From positions 280,223,083 to 280,287,082 of the forward strand of contig OZ010799.1 in the NCBI GenBank assembly GCA_963932465.1: a stretch of DNA of 64,000 nt. The letters run 5' to 3'. This document shows positions 34,986-45,936 of this stretch, piece after piece. The position numbers and the translations under genes were made by a program. The stretch is from Maratus speciosus (taxonomy: Eukaryota > Arthropoda > Arachnida > Araneae > Salticidae). Under the pieces are notes generated by a model. The model worked only from the letters and a program-made list of their open reading frames with translations. It ran no database searches and was not told where the DNA came from. Within the stretch, counting starts at the first letter, position 1; every line of letters starts with the position of its first letter.

Positions 34986-36296
34986 GGGTAACTCAAGGAT
35001 AGATGGTCACAGAGGAGAGATGGCCAATCCAAATATCTCCAAAACTTCATAATAGATTGCAATAAAAACATTGTTCGCATGAAATGGTTCAATGACTTTA
35101 TTTATTGAGACGTGCAGTTGTGTTTTTTGATTATAAAAGGTAAGTGTAATTTTAATGTAAATTAAATAGGTAGTTGAATATTTTTTTGGACTTAGGTATC
35201 TGAATGTTTTGCAGTACGTACGTTATGTATGTTTTTTACTATGTGGAATTTTACGGCACGTATATATATTCTAAACTTCACTTCTAAACTAAAATAAAGA
35301 CGTACAATGGCTATTGATGCTTTAAATATGGCGACCATCAGTCCTTCAATTTCATGAGAGATGGTTACATGAAATCGAGGAGAGATGGCCACCTTTAATC
35401 AATATTTCAAAATGATACTTAATGATGATTTTAACTAAATATAATTAAATTTAAAATAAAAATATAACGTTTACGTTTATAAATATATTAATTGATAAAA
35501 TTATTTAAATTTTAACTAATATAAATATTTTAATAATAATAATAATAATGTAATAAGACCTAACGATTTATTTGTTTCATAAAATACCGAAAAACGTTGG
35601 AAACTTTCAAAACAGAAACTGATAAAGTTGATAAATAAACTTAATTAACGTAATAAACCTACAATTAACGCCAGAAAAAAACACGACAATTTCAGTAGCG
35701 AAGAAAACGAAACACATTTACATTTTCAAATTCTACAGATTCAGAGTAAATAGAATTGTATTAGGATCACTGTGTTGAATGTGCAAAACAATGTAATATC
35801 ACCTCCAAAAAGAATGTCTGGATACAATGCACAAGGTACCTGAAGTGGTTCCATGAAACGTGTACAAATTATCAAGACCTTTGCCAAGCATGTGGTAAGA
35901 TTTTGCGAAAAGTGAAGCATTGAAATTATACTTGAAATTTTGTTTATTCGAGTTTTCTTCACTCATTTTCCATCATATAACTGCGTCTTTACAAATTGCT
36001 ATATGTTTTTCAGGATTAACTGTATGAAATGTGTTATTTTTTGTTATTAAAATTAACTTTTTCTTTCTTGTATTGGAGAACCATCTCTCCTCGACTTTAA
36101 GGAGAGGTGGCCATCTGCCATTTAAATTTCAATTTTTGTAACACTTTTTGTTTTCAATATTTAATTATTTTTTGCATAAAATATTATGAGTAGATGTATA
36201 TGAATTTTAAACATGTATCAATATTTTTTGTATTTGCATTCTAAAATTTTTTATGTCAATCTTTAAAAACTATGGCCATCTATCCCAGAGTTACTC
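34986..36296 (+). mobile_element. TA-flanked pogo-type element, copy 1
   Basis: Ends GGGTAACTCAAGGATAGATG (left) and the inverse of CCATCTATCCCAGAGTTACTC (right) are flanked by TA at 34984-34985 and 36297-36298. Words 'gagagatggcca' recur inside both ends (35015, 35358, 35380, 36080-36115), like sub-terminal binding repeats. A second copy lies inverted at 41529-42868. It is a shortened derivative with a remnant of a transposase C-terminus. Confidence 0.75.
35765..35923 (+). pseudogene. PHD-type zinc finger remnant of a transposase C-terminus
   Basis: The + frame ending at the TGA of 35921-35923 reads DHCVECAKQC, then NVWIQCTRYLKWFHETC, then YQDLCQACGKIL. Spacing fits a PHD finger: C-x2-C, W-x2-C-x2-C, W-x-H-x3-C, C-x2-C. 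One ligand is changed (Tyr of TRY where a Cys is expected). Some pogo-like transposases carry a finger of this kind at the C-terminus. The homologous place in the second copy (41940-42110, minus strand) reads DHCFSCAEQY with stops, so both are dead but share one ancestor. No DDE domain remains in either. The PHD reading is clear; linking it to a pogo transposase is inference from the TA-flanked ends. Confidence 0.62.
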
Positions 36297-36299
36297 TAT

Positions 36300-37838
36300 A
36301 CTAAACAGTTTCTTAATAAAACATTATAAACCACTACTTAAAATTTAGAGATTTCATTAAAATTTTACATTCTTTAATTTTTACTGTGTAATATTATAAT
36401 TTCATAAAACTGGTTTTTATTTAGATAAAAATATTTATCAGGGTTCGTGAGCCCCAGTAGAAAAATACACATTTTTCGTTAAGTTAATGAAAAAAAAAAT
36501 CGGAAGACAGCTATTTTATTAATATTCCGAATTTAAAGCCTTAATCACTTGAAGTATACGAACTTTGTTAACCACTTGGGGACAAGCGTCATATATACTA
36601 GAGATGAGTTCGGGCTCACCTTTTGGAGCCCGAGCCCACCGGAGTAAGACGATTTAAAATCCGAGCCCGATGCCAAAAATTATACCGAAAAAAATTACAA
36701 TAAAAAATGCATAATATTTAAAATTTGTTCTAAATGTATTATCTCATTTTTTAACAACTTCGTAGATCAGAATAATAACTGTCAATCCCTGGTACAAAAT
36801 TAATTTTATTAAATTTAGATCCACTCTCATAAAAAGAAATATTTTGCATCACATAAAAATACACATTCCTAATAAGAATTCTCGTATTTATCGCCCACAA
36901 CGAGCAAATCGGACGGACACATTAACGAAGTGCGTTTTATGAATAAATGAATGAAATTTGCAGAAATTACGACATATATGACGAAGAATCAAACATCATT
37001 TTTCTGTTTCCTAAAAAAGGTGAACGTCTTTTGTGAGTCTAGTGTCTAGTGTCTAGTGTGATTGAAAATCAGTTTAAACTAAAAATTTGACACAGTTACC
37101 TGAAAGATCCGATGCTTTTATTGAAAAAGAGAAACCACTGCTCGATTGCTTCCTATCAGGTAAAACAATATACATGGCAATTTTATCTACTTACGAATTA
37201 AAGTGACTTCGGGAATGTAAAGACCAGAACCACAGAATGGGTAGCGTTCAAGAACAAAAACTGACAGAATCACTAAGGTTATTCTCATATAAACTGCGAT
37301 TAGCACTCGCAGATAACAGAAGAATAAAAATTTGCAAACCTTAAGCTAATGCTGATTGGCTTAAAGAAAATATTCATTTCATGTTAGATCTCTAAAAAAA
37401 GTAACAATAAATAAACATTTCAATTAAAAAATATCCTAATAGCGCCATATTCTGATTGTCGCCATAACAGGTCGTCGCTAGCCGCGAATACCAAACAGAA
37501 ATCTGAAACTATTACAAGTTTTCTTTTAAAATAGCTTTTGGAGTGGGCAGAGGTGACACAAATGACTACGGCATCGATTTACAAGATGAAATCATGATGT
37601 AGGACTATTAGGTGTAGATGATGGAATGACTGGTCTGCCTCGACATTTCTTCGTACGATATGAGCAGCAGCGGGCACCAACTCGTCATTTTGGTGTAACT
37701 ATTACGTCATCGAGTTACGAGATGAAATTGGTGCCAAATTAAAGGTAAAATAAAGTATTTTAAGAAGATTTCGGTCTGCCTGCGCATATCCTGATAGAAA
37801 CTGCCAGCAGACTAAAATTTATAACAAACTAGTCGGAT
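36300..37838. other. Unassigned stretch
   Basis: Contains a lone piggyBac-like end (TTAACCACTTGGGGACA at 36570), a GC-rich 'ggagcccgagccca' patch (36610-36670) related to the 49-kb minisatellite words, and an 'agtgtct' short tandem at 37040. No gene seen. Confidence 0.4.
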
Positions 37839-38212
37839 GTGGCAATCCCAAAACTTTCTTCTATCTCATACATGTTAATACATCAAAAGTCGCTATCATA
37901 GTGACAAAATCGAATGACAACCTATGCGAGGATACCTAACGCGAGGATACTAAAGGTATCAACTTCCATGCATTAGTTCTTGATATAGGACTATTGCAGA
38001 AATCGTGAGAGATGCAGTATAACAGCGCCACCTGTTGAGCGATTTACACCAAAACGTAATCGACAATAATATTTATCAAGGGGCGTTCGAATCTTAAGTT
38101 TGATGAAATTTCGTGCATTAGTTCTTGAGTTAGATCTATTGAGGTAATCGGGAAAAATTCAGCATATCAACGCTACCTGTTAGGCGATTAACATTAAGAC
38201 ATAAACTAATAG
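37839..38212 (-). repeat. Truncated inverted copy of the 31718 element
   Basis: Begins 'aactagtcggatgtggcaat' and 'actttcttctatctcataca', then one and a half units with 'agcgccacctgttgagcgat' type words. It stops near 38212. Confidence 0.65.
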
Positions 38213-38470
38213 GTTCCCCGATCTGGATCCGAGTAATCCATGCGGTCCTTCAGAGGAGATCGCGTAACAGTCCCCAGTCCTTCAAGGCACCATGTGACGT
38301 ACACTTGCCACGACAACAACCTGTCAGTCGGAACAGCTTAGCTAGGGACACACAACGCCAAACCACAACCAAGAACTTCGCAAAGTCTGTGCTGCAGCCT
38401 GATTATGTTCGCCACGCGTCATGTTGCGGCAAGTTCCATACTAAAAAAAATGCCTGCACCAAGGGAGAAG
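38213..38470. other. GC-rich block of unknown origin
   Basis: A sharply GC-richer block ('cgatctggatccgagtaatc', 'aagttccatac'). No frame shows a domain. It may be an insertion of other origin. Confidence 0.35.
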
Positions 38471-39259
38471 CCTTCTTAAACTAATCTATCAATCTCCATA
38501 TGTAAAGGTACATGGTCTTAATCGAACTAATAATATTTATTCCAAAATGTTTAAATCTAAAAATAGCGCTAACTACTTATATTCCATTAATAAGGTACTT
38601 GTATTATTTAAATCCATATTAAAAATCATTATTATTTCCCGTTTATATCAAACCCCTCTAAATTGTTTATTTAATTGCTAAAATGTCATAATTCCGAAAT
38701 TATCTTGTTCTAAAACATTTATTTATTTAAAATCATTCTTTTATTAGAATATCAAAATGTCTACTATAATATTTCAATGCTTTAATATTCTAGTTTTATT
38801 CCGCATCAAAAAGTCCATTTTTTCTTTTCTGTTAAGATTATCGTCTCGCAATCTAAAATCTATTTTTAGCCAGCACTCTCGAGCTCAGAGCTTATTTTTT
38901 ATTTACACATTGTGTACCTGATTTCGAGGCTATAGATGGTTCTAGAGAGAAGATTTCGCGCTACGGAAGTTGAATCACCTCAAGATTATTCCACCGAAAC
39001 TATTAATAAGTCCCTCTTAAAGCAGTTATGATTAGAGAAGTGAAGTCAGGTGACGTTATTTATCACTTTGCACTAGATTAGCTTAATATACACACGAGCA
39101 GCCAAATTGGAGTGACGACAGACGGAGGAGCGAGAGTGGATTTTGTGGGGTTTAAAATATTCTATTCCTAGCTTTTTCCGAAACGTCCGGTACCCACTAC
39201 GACTGACATATCCAACCCAGTGATATTTATACAGTATCTAATAAGATTTGTGGTACCTG
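38471..39259. other. Unassigned AT-rich stretch
   Basis: Nothing recognisable. Confidence 0.35.
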
Positions 39260-39394
39260 AATAACATATTTTTATATTAATACATGGAAATTATTCCAGA
39301 GAGCAAACATTCGCCCCGCATACAATATTTCAAATGATAATCAAATTTCAAAGTGATTGCTCAAAAGGCGCAAAGGCCAACATAGTGAAAAAGA

Positions 39395-39464
39395 TTCCAA
39401 GCCGGGACTCGAACCGGGCCATCAGTATAGCGCACTGACGTTCTACCGACTAAACCACTTGGAA
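39395..39464 (-). tRNA. tRNA-like core, array unit 1
   Basis: On the minus strand it folds with acceptor TTCCAAG/CTTGGAA, D-stem GTTT/GAAC, anticodon stem TCAGT/ACTGA and a T-arm with TTCGAGT. This unit has lost one base in the T-stem. The A box TGGTTTAGTCGG is perfect and TCTTTTTC follows as a Pol III stop. Loop GCGCTAT lacks U33, so decoding is unlikely. Confidence 0.5.
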
Positions 39465-39721
39465 CGATACCTAGCTCGGAAAATTTCTCACTATTATATG
39501 TTGGCAAGGCTACAAACGTAGCACAAGATAGAATATTTATCGTGAGCCACCGACCTGGGGCGAGCACAAAACATAATTAAATCCAGCATCGATAGAATAT
39601 ATATTAATACATGGAAATTATTCCAGAGAGCAAACATTCGCCCCGCATACAATATTTCAAATGAAAATCAAATTTCAAAGTGATTGCTCAAAAGGCGCAA
39701 AGGCCAACATAGTGAAAAAGA

Positions 39722-39792
39722 TTCCAAGCCGGGACTCGAGCCCGGGTTATCAGTATAGCGCACTGACGTTCTACCGACTAAACCACTTGGAA
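39722..39792 (-). tRNA. tRNA-like core, array unit 2
   Basis: Same core as unit 1 with the full T-stem length (71 nt). The B box is GGCTCGAGTCC, one change from consensus. Confidence 0.5.
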
Positions 39793-40049
39793 CGATACCT
39801 AGCTCGGAAAATTTCTCACTCTTATATGTTGGCAAGGCTACAAACGTAGCACAAGATGGAATATTTATCGTGAGCCACCGATCTGGGGCGAGCACGAAAC
39901 ATAATTAAATCCAGCATCGATAGAATCTATATTAATACATGGAAATTATTCCAGAGAGCAAACATTCGCCCCGCATACAATATTTCAAATGAAAATCAAA
40001 TTTCAAAGGGATTGCTCAAAAGGCGCAAAGGCCAACATAGTGAAAAAGA

Positions 40050-40120
40050 TTCCAAGCCGGAACTCGAACCCGGGCCATCAGTATAGCGCACTGACGTTCT
40101 ACCGACTAAACCACTTGGAA
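40050..40120 (-). tRNA. tRNA-like core, array unit 3
   Basis: Same core with both boxes perfect in form (A TGGTTTAGTCGG, B GGTTCGAGTTC with one change at the end). Confidence 0.5.
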
Positions 40121-40376
40121 CGATACCTAGCTCGGAAAATTTCTCACTATTATATGTTGGCAAGGCTACAAACGTAGCACAAGATGGAATATTTATCGTG
40201 AGCCACCGACCTGGTTCGAGCACGAAACATAATTAAATCCAGCATCGATAGAATCTATATTAATAATGGAAATTATTCCAGAGAGCAAACATCCGCCCTG
40301 CATACAATATTTCAAATGAAAATCAAATTTCAAAGTGATTGCTCAAAAGGCGCAAAGGCCAACATAGTGAAAAAGA

Positions 40377-40447
40377 TTCCAAGCCGGGACTCGAACCCGG
40401 GCCATCAGTATACCGCACTGACGTTCTACCGACTAAACCACTTGAAA
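40377..40447 (-). tRNA. tRNA-like core, array unit 4
   Basis: Same core; the acceptor 5' strand is altered (TTTCAAG) and the anticodon loop reads GCGGTAT. Confidence 0.45.
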
Positions 40448-40528
40448 CGATACCTAGCTTGGAAAATTTCTCACTATTATATGTTGGCAAGGCTACAAAC
40501 GTAGCACAAGATGGAATATTTATTTATC

Positions 40529-40591
40529 GGTTTAGTCGGTAGAACGTCAGTGCGCTATACTGATGGCCCGGGTTCGAGTCCCGGCTTGGAA
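40529..40591 (+). tRNA. tRNA-like core, inverted unit 5, 5' end missing
   Basis: Starts within the A box at the point where the array flips orientation, so it lacks the acceptor 5' strand. The B box GGTTCGAGTCC is perfect. Confidence 0.45.
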
Positions 40592-40849
40592 TCTTTTTCA
40601 CTATGTTGGCCTTTGCGCCTTTTGAGCAATCACTTTGAAATTTGATTTTCATTTGAAATATTGTATGCGGGGCGAATGTTTGCTCTCTGGAATAATTTCC
40701 ATGTATTAATATAGATTCTATCGATGCTGGATTTAATTATGTTTCGTGCTCGCCTCCAGGTCGGTGGCTCACGATAAATATTCCATCTTGTGCTACGTTT
40801 GTAGCCTCGCCAACATATAATAGTGAGAAATTTTCAGAGCTAGTTATCG

Positions 40850-40920
40850 TTCCAAGTGGTTTAGTCGGTAGAACGTAAGTGCGCTATACTGATGGCCCGG
40901 GTTCGAGTCCCGGCTTGGAA
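40850..40920 (+). tRNA. tRNA-like core, inverted unit 6
   Basis: Complete 71-nt core with perfect acceptor pairing, perfect A and B boxes, and TCTTTTTC right after it. It has the same non-standard anticodon loop. Confidence 0.5.
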
Positions 40921-41203
40921 TCTTTTTCACTATGTTGGCCTTTGCGCCTTTTGAGTAATCACTTTGAAATTTGATTTTCCTTTGAAATAACATATTTTTG
41001 TCGGTAATATAATATTAATAAGGCTAAGAGCTCATTGTGTAATGAGGATTTGAAACCAAATGCCACATACAGATGATTAAATAAGCATGTTAATAACGAG
41101 TTGCTAGAGCAAGCACTTCTCCTGATTATTTGTTCCTGATAACGTAATAAAGCTTATAAATGCACAACGAAGAAGGACTGCTTTCTTATGGAATGCATAC
41201 ATT

Positions 41204-41366
41204 TCATAGCTGCCAACTTGTACGGATTTTTCTTACAGCTAAAATTTAGTAGAAATTTTCGTCTGATTTAAACGTTAAAAATTCTTGAAATTCAGTGATT
41301 CAATTAGCTAAAATTTATTGTTAATTTTTAGTGCTATTAAAAATCCGTACAAGTTGGCAGCTATGA
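41204..41366. mobile_element. Foldback MITE with perfect 28-bp arms
   Basis: TCATAGCTGCCAACTTGTAC plus GGATTTTT at 41204-41231 is exactly inverted at 41339-41366. The spacer is 107 bp. A half-site occurs at 3895-3910. Confidence 0.8.
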
Positions 41367-41485
41367 TATTGTCTTAGTGATATAATCATCCTCCGCTATG
41401 CCTACACCTGTGCTTCGATATATGGAAACCCAAACTGAAACAGATTTCGCCAAGTGCCTTTTAAGCTCCAATGTGTCACTTTATA

Positions 41486-41487
<2 letters not shown>

Positions 41488-41522
<35 letters not shown>

Positions 41523-41528
41523 CATATA
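41488..41528. repeat. (AC)n(TA)n microsatellite
   Basis: CA repeats pass into TA repeats immediately before the next transposon; another TA run lies at 42870-42892 after it. Confidence 0.95.
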
Positions 41529-42868
41529 GGGTAACTCTGGGATAGATGGCCATAGTTTTTAAAGACTGTAATAAAAATTCTTAGAATGCAAATACAAGAA
41601 ATATTTATGCATATTCAAAATTATTATACACATACTCATAATATTTTGGGCAAAAAATAATTAAATATTGAGAACAAAACTGGGAGAAACAAAATTGAAA
41701 TTTAAATGGCAGATGGCCATCTCTCCTTAAAGCCGAGAAGACATGGCTATCCAATACAAGAAAGAAAAAGTGAATTTAAATAGCAAAAAAAAAAAAAAAA
41801 AATAAAATAAAATAAAATAAAATAAAACACATTTTATATAGTTAATCATGAAAAACTTATAGCAATTTGTAAAGATACAGTTATATGATTGAAAATGAGT
41901 GAATAAAACTCGAATAAACAAAATTTGAAGTATAATTTCAATACTTCAAGTTTCGTAAAATCTTACCACATTTTGGGCAAAGGTCTTGATAATTTGTACA
42001 CGTTTCAGGGAACCACTTCAGGTACCTTATGCATTGTATCAGATATCCTTTTTGGTTGTGATATTATATTGTTCTGCACAACTAAAGCAGTGATCCTAAT
42101 ACAATTCTATTCACTCCGAGTCTGTACAATCTGATAATTTTAAATTTATTTGATTTTCTTCGCTGCTGGATATGTCGTGTTTTTTTCACGCGTTAATTTT
42201 AGGTTTATTGCGTTAATTTAGTTTATTTATCAACTTTAGCAGATCCTGGGATGAAAGTTTCAGATTTTGCAGTATTTTCTGAAACAAATACATTGTTAGG
42301 TCTTATTATATTACTATTATTATTGAAATATTTATATTAGTTAAAATTTAAACAATTATATCAATTAATATAATTATAAACATAAACGTTATATATTTAT
42401 TTTTAATTTAATTATATTTAGTCAAAATCCTCACCCCGCATAATTTTTAAATATTGATTAAAGGTGGCCATCTCTCCTCGATTTCATGTGGCCATCTCTC
42501 CTGAAATTGAAGGACTGATGGTCGCCCAATTTAATGCATCAATTGTCATTATATGTCTTTGTTTTAGGCTTAGAAGTAAAGATTAAATTATATACGTTCC
42601 TTAAAAGTCCATATAGTAAAAAAAATATATATATAACATACGTACTGCAAAACATTCAGATACCTAAGAGGAAAAAATATTTAACCACTAAATTAAATAA
42701 ACATTAAAATTGCAGTTACTTTTATAATCGATTTATTATACACGTCACAATGAATAAGCTTGTTGAACTATTTCTACGAACAAAGTTTATGTTGCAATCT
42801 ATGGTCAAGTATTGGAAATATTTAGACTGGTCACCTCTCCTCTATAGCCATCTATCCTAGAATTACCC
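41529..42868 (-). mobile_element. TA-flanked pogo-type element, copy 2 (inverted relative to 34986)
   Basis: Ends GGGTAACTCTGGGATAGATG and the inverse of CATCTATCCTAGAATTACCC are flanked by TA (41527-41528 and 42869-42870). The interior matches 34986-36296 in reverse, including the decayed finger region and 'gatggccatctctcc' repeats. Both sides sit in TA microsatellites. Confidence 0.75.
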
Positions 42869-42892
42869 TATATATATATATATATATATATA

Positions 42893-43580
42893 CATTGCTA
42901 TTTACTTGCAGAAATCGTATTTTTCTTAATTTATTTTAAAGGTAAGAAATAAAAATATCATACTCTGAAAAAAAAAAATCATTTTTATAGGCAATACCAT
43001 TTCTACATTTTCACGGAATTTTTAATTTCGATCAATATTGATCCATCCATTCTATTCTCTCATAGCATTCTGAAAGCCAATATTGTGACTTGAGAAAACC
43101 GATTAATGCACCATAAAAACTGGTCGGAAAAGTTACCGAAAATCAGTGGCAGCAAAAGGAACTTAGTTTTTATAAATGCTTTTTTAATCTCGAAAATATA
43201 TTTGTTCCTGAGTTTTCTAATGATAAAGAACAGTTTTCGGTATCATAAGTATCTTAGAAGTAGTTATTGTATAGTTTCGTTCTTGGTTCTTTCATATTTT
43301 GAAAGATTAAGAAACATTTTTCGTTAATTACAGTGTAGATAGCAAAATGTGAAGAGTTATGCGGTTGTCTTGTTTTTTTAGGTGCGTTTGTAATTATCCT
43401 CATGAGGCTTCGCCATAAACCACACACTTCGCCATGTTACAAACAAACCAGAAACCTTTACCAGATTCTATAAATTTAAAAGTAATCTTTAAAGTGTACA
43501 TTATATTGTGTATCACGACTTGCTTCCAAAGAAACACCTAATGTGATTAGAAGCGTAAACCGAAACATCCATTTTAATGT
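42893..43580. other. Unassigned AT-rich stretch
   Basis: The open frame at 43106-43327 shows no domain; no repeat recognised. Confidence 0.4.
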
Positions 43581-43583
43581 ATA

Positions 43584-44201
43584 GGGCAATTCCATAGAAA
43601 ATCATCATTTTTTTGGGGGGGGAGGGGGGGGCGAATCAAATTTATAATATGTTTAACTGAACGGTATGATTGGAAAACTTGATATTTTTGTGTTCTATAA
43701 AAAAATCCTAATAAAAAGGCATTGGAAATTACTGTTTACAAACTAAGTTAAGTTCCATTATTGTATTTGTATAATCATATTGTTACGTCAGTTACATAAT
43801 AAAAGTTACGTGTCAGTTACACGTGTAAATACCATTTTGTTGTTTTGTATTATTCAGAAATTAATTAAACAAGTTACTGTTATAATTTGGCATTACTTAG
43901 TGTTGTTGAGAACATTAAATTACTTTTTTTTAGCTGGATAGTTTTGATAAATTTTACACTTCAATGAGAGCAGAAAAAATGTTTGTATATTTTATGGTAC
44001 GTCAGTTACAGAATTTTGAATTGCAATCTTTGGGACTGAAAGAGAGATTGAAATAATCTGCAAGTATTTTGGTATTAATACCTTAGTAAGAAATATTTTA
44101 AATTGTAAAAATTTGTTCTAGCTTTATTGGTAAATTTTCTACATAGATTTGAAAACAAAATTAGATATTAAAATGTTACGTCAGTTACGATGGAATTGCC
44201 C
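43584..44201. mobile_element. TA-flanked MITE with repeated GTTACGTCAGTTAC words
   Basis: GGGCAATTCCATAG and the inverse of GATGGAATTGCCC form the ends, next to TA at 43582-43583 and 44202-44203. 'tacgtcagttac' words occur at 43786, 43808 (variant), 43992 and 44176, probably as sub-terminal repeats. A G-run lies at 43613-43632. No gene. Confidence 0.68.
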
Positions 44202-44239
44202 TATACAGGGATTCAGGAGTTTATATAATAAATGCATAG

Positions 44240-44410
44240 CACTTAGAGTCGTCGTTTGGTCCGTCTGTCTGCCTGTCCGTCTGCTCGCATATAACAGTGC
44301 AAAATTTACCCAACCGAATGGTTTGGATTTTAATATATATAATGTTAACATAATTTTGTCCAGTCATTTCAATTTTTACGAAAATCTAATCAAAACTTCA
44401 AAAGATTTTT
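44240..44410 (-). repeat. Inverted fragment of the 18650 repeat
   Basis: 'gtccgtctgtctgcctgtcc', 'gcatataaca' and 'aattttgtccagtcatttca' match the inverse of 19120-19260. Confidence 0.6.
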
Positions 44411-44706
44411 AAAAAAGTAAGTAAAAGTTTTCTTCATTCTATTAAATCCTATTATACGTAATTAGTTCAATGATATCCCATGATAGGTAATGATTCTAGA
44501 CTGCCATGTTGATGACGACCTATTAAGATGGAGTCCTGTAATTCCTGTATTACTGAATTTAATACAAATAACAGTAATAAATTTTGTATTCATGCATTTT
44601 TGGATAAGAGTACAAGATGTGAATAATACCAAGAGGTGAATATTTTTAAAACTAGTCATAGTACGAACGCCACTCATTTGTCGTACAATTTCTGACTTGT
44701 TTTTAA

Positions 44707-45293
44707 GAAGACCGGGAAAGCCCTATCTCCGCCAATTTAAATACACCAACTTTATGTTGCACCAACCTTTATGTATCTTTTTCTCAGAAACGGTAAAAGA
44801 TAGAGGTCTAGATTTTTTAGAGTAGTTAAAATAACATGTTTTACGTATTTTGACATACCATTTTCTTTCGACGTGTAACTCAAAATTAATTATTAATTAT
44901 TTATTGAAAGTCATTTTTAAATTAGCATTTTTGGTAAGATTTCTCGGCCTAAAATAAATAATTCTCTACAAATTATTAAATCTCTGTGTTAAACTATACA
45001 ATATAACATAATATAAGTATTTAAAAAAAGCTGAGTTCTTAACTTTAATAGATATTGTAAAAAAGGAACATAAACATGAAAAATCCAAGTTTTGAGAAAA
45101 AGTCAATCAAACATTTAAATGGCCATTCAGCTGTGATGTTTGTTCTCTTAGAAAAGAATGAATAATTTCAACACTTATTTTTTTATATATAAACCTGTGT
45201 GACACATCGTTGGAAAGATAAAAGTTTAAACTATTTAATGATATAAAAAAGTAAAAATCGATTTTTTGGTTGAATTTTGCTTTCCCGGTCACC
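44707..45293. mobile_element. TTAA-flanked (piggyBac-type) MITE
   Basis: TTAA at 44703-44706 and 45294-45297. The ends GAAGACCGGGAAAGC and the inverse of GCTTTCCCGGTCACC match over 12 bp. About 590 bp, non-coding. Confidence 0.65.
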
Positions 45294-45525
45294 TTAAACA
45301 GTTTTCCTGTAATTAGCTGAATTTATTTATCCAACACTGCTTGTCAGACATATTCTAGGTTTGCGAATGTCCTTTATATTGTCAAGTATCCTTTAAAAAG
45401 ATCATGAATGTTGGTAATTCTCTTCGATTCATTTAAAGATAAGTCCGAACGATATTATTATTTTCAAAACAATTACTTTTTTAAAGCATAAAGATTTTTT
45501 GACAGCAACCTTGTGTCAAACCAGG

Positions 45526-45936
45526 CATTATTTATTTATTTTGTCCTTTTCCTTTTCCCCGTTTTGTCAGACGATATCAGATTTCGTTCCACTCCATCGC
45601 TTTTTTCATTATTTATTTATTTTGTCCTTTTCCTTTTCCCCGTTTTGTCAGACGATATCAGATTTCGTTCCACTCCATCGCTTTTTTCATTATTTATTTA
45701 TTTTGTCCTTTTCCTTTTCCCCGTTTTGTCAGACGATATCAGATTTCGTTCCACTCCATCGCTTTTTTCATTATTTATTTATTTTGTCCTTTTCCTTTTC
45801 CCCGTTTTGTCAGACGATATCAGATTTCGTTCCACTCCATCGCTTTTTTCATTATTTATTTATTTTGTCCTTTTCCTTTTCCCCGTTTTGTCAGACGATA
45901 TCAGATTTCGTTCCACTCCGTCGCTTTTTTTCATTT
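45526..45936. repeat. 81-bp minisatellite, five units
   Basis: An 81-bp unit with 'tttattttgtccttttcctt' and 'tcagacgatatcagatttcg' is repeated five times almost without change. Because 81 is divisible by three, two overlapping frames stay open (190 and 175 residues, with repeats such as FIYFVLFLFPVLSDD). This is a repeat artefact, not evidence for a membrane protein. Confidence 0.93.

Larger units (their letters stand above)
39260..40999. mobile_element. Six-unit array of a 328-bp tRNA-containing repeat between 14-bp direct repeats
   Basis: Four direct units start at 39274, 39602, 39930 and 40258 (exact 328-bp period). At about 40527 the orientation flips, and about 1.4 inverted units follow to 40985. 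AATAACATATTTTT occurs at 39260-39273 and 40986-40999 and looks like a target duplication of the whole block. Each unit carries a tRNA-like core on the strand opposite to the unit's reading, set between inverted arms ('gccaacatagtgaaaaag' and the inverse of 'ctcactattatatgttggc'). The open frames through it (62-75 residues) are by-products of the repeat. Confidence 0.85.

Noticed and set aside
39361..40542. Repeated frames of 62-75 residues on both strands at 328-bp spacing
   Set aside because: They follow the 328-bp array and cross tRNA-like cores in the same place each time; they are shadows of the repeat.
39274..40985. Hammerhead ribozyme in the 328-bp unit (retrozyme idea)
   Set aside because: CTGATGG followed by a T-arm looked similar, but GAAA and a cleavage triplet with stems are missing; the match is explained by the tRNA anticodon/T-arm. 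The CGAAAC word at 39889 has no CTGANGA partner.
39260..40985. CRISPR-like array
   Set aside because: Units are 328 bp, contiguous, without unique spacers, and in an animal-type genome.
44149..44412. 87-residue frame
   Set aside because: It spans the end of a TA MITE and a dispersed repeat; no family resemblance.
45526..45936. CRISPR-like short regular repeat
   Set aside because: The 81-bp units abut with no variable spacers; this is a minisatellite.
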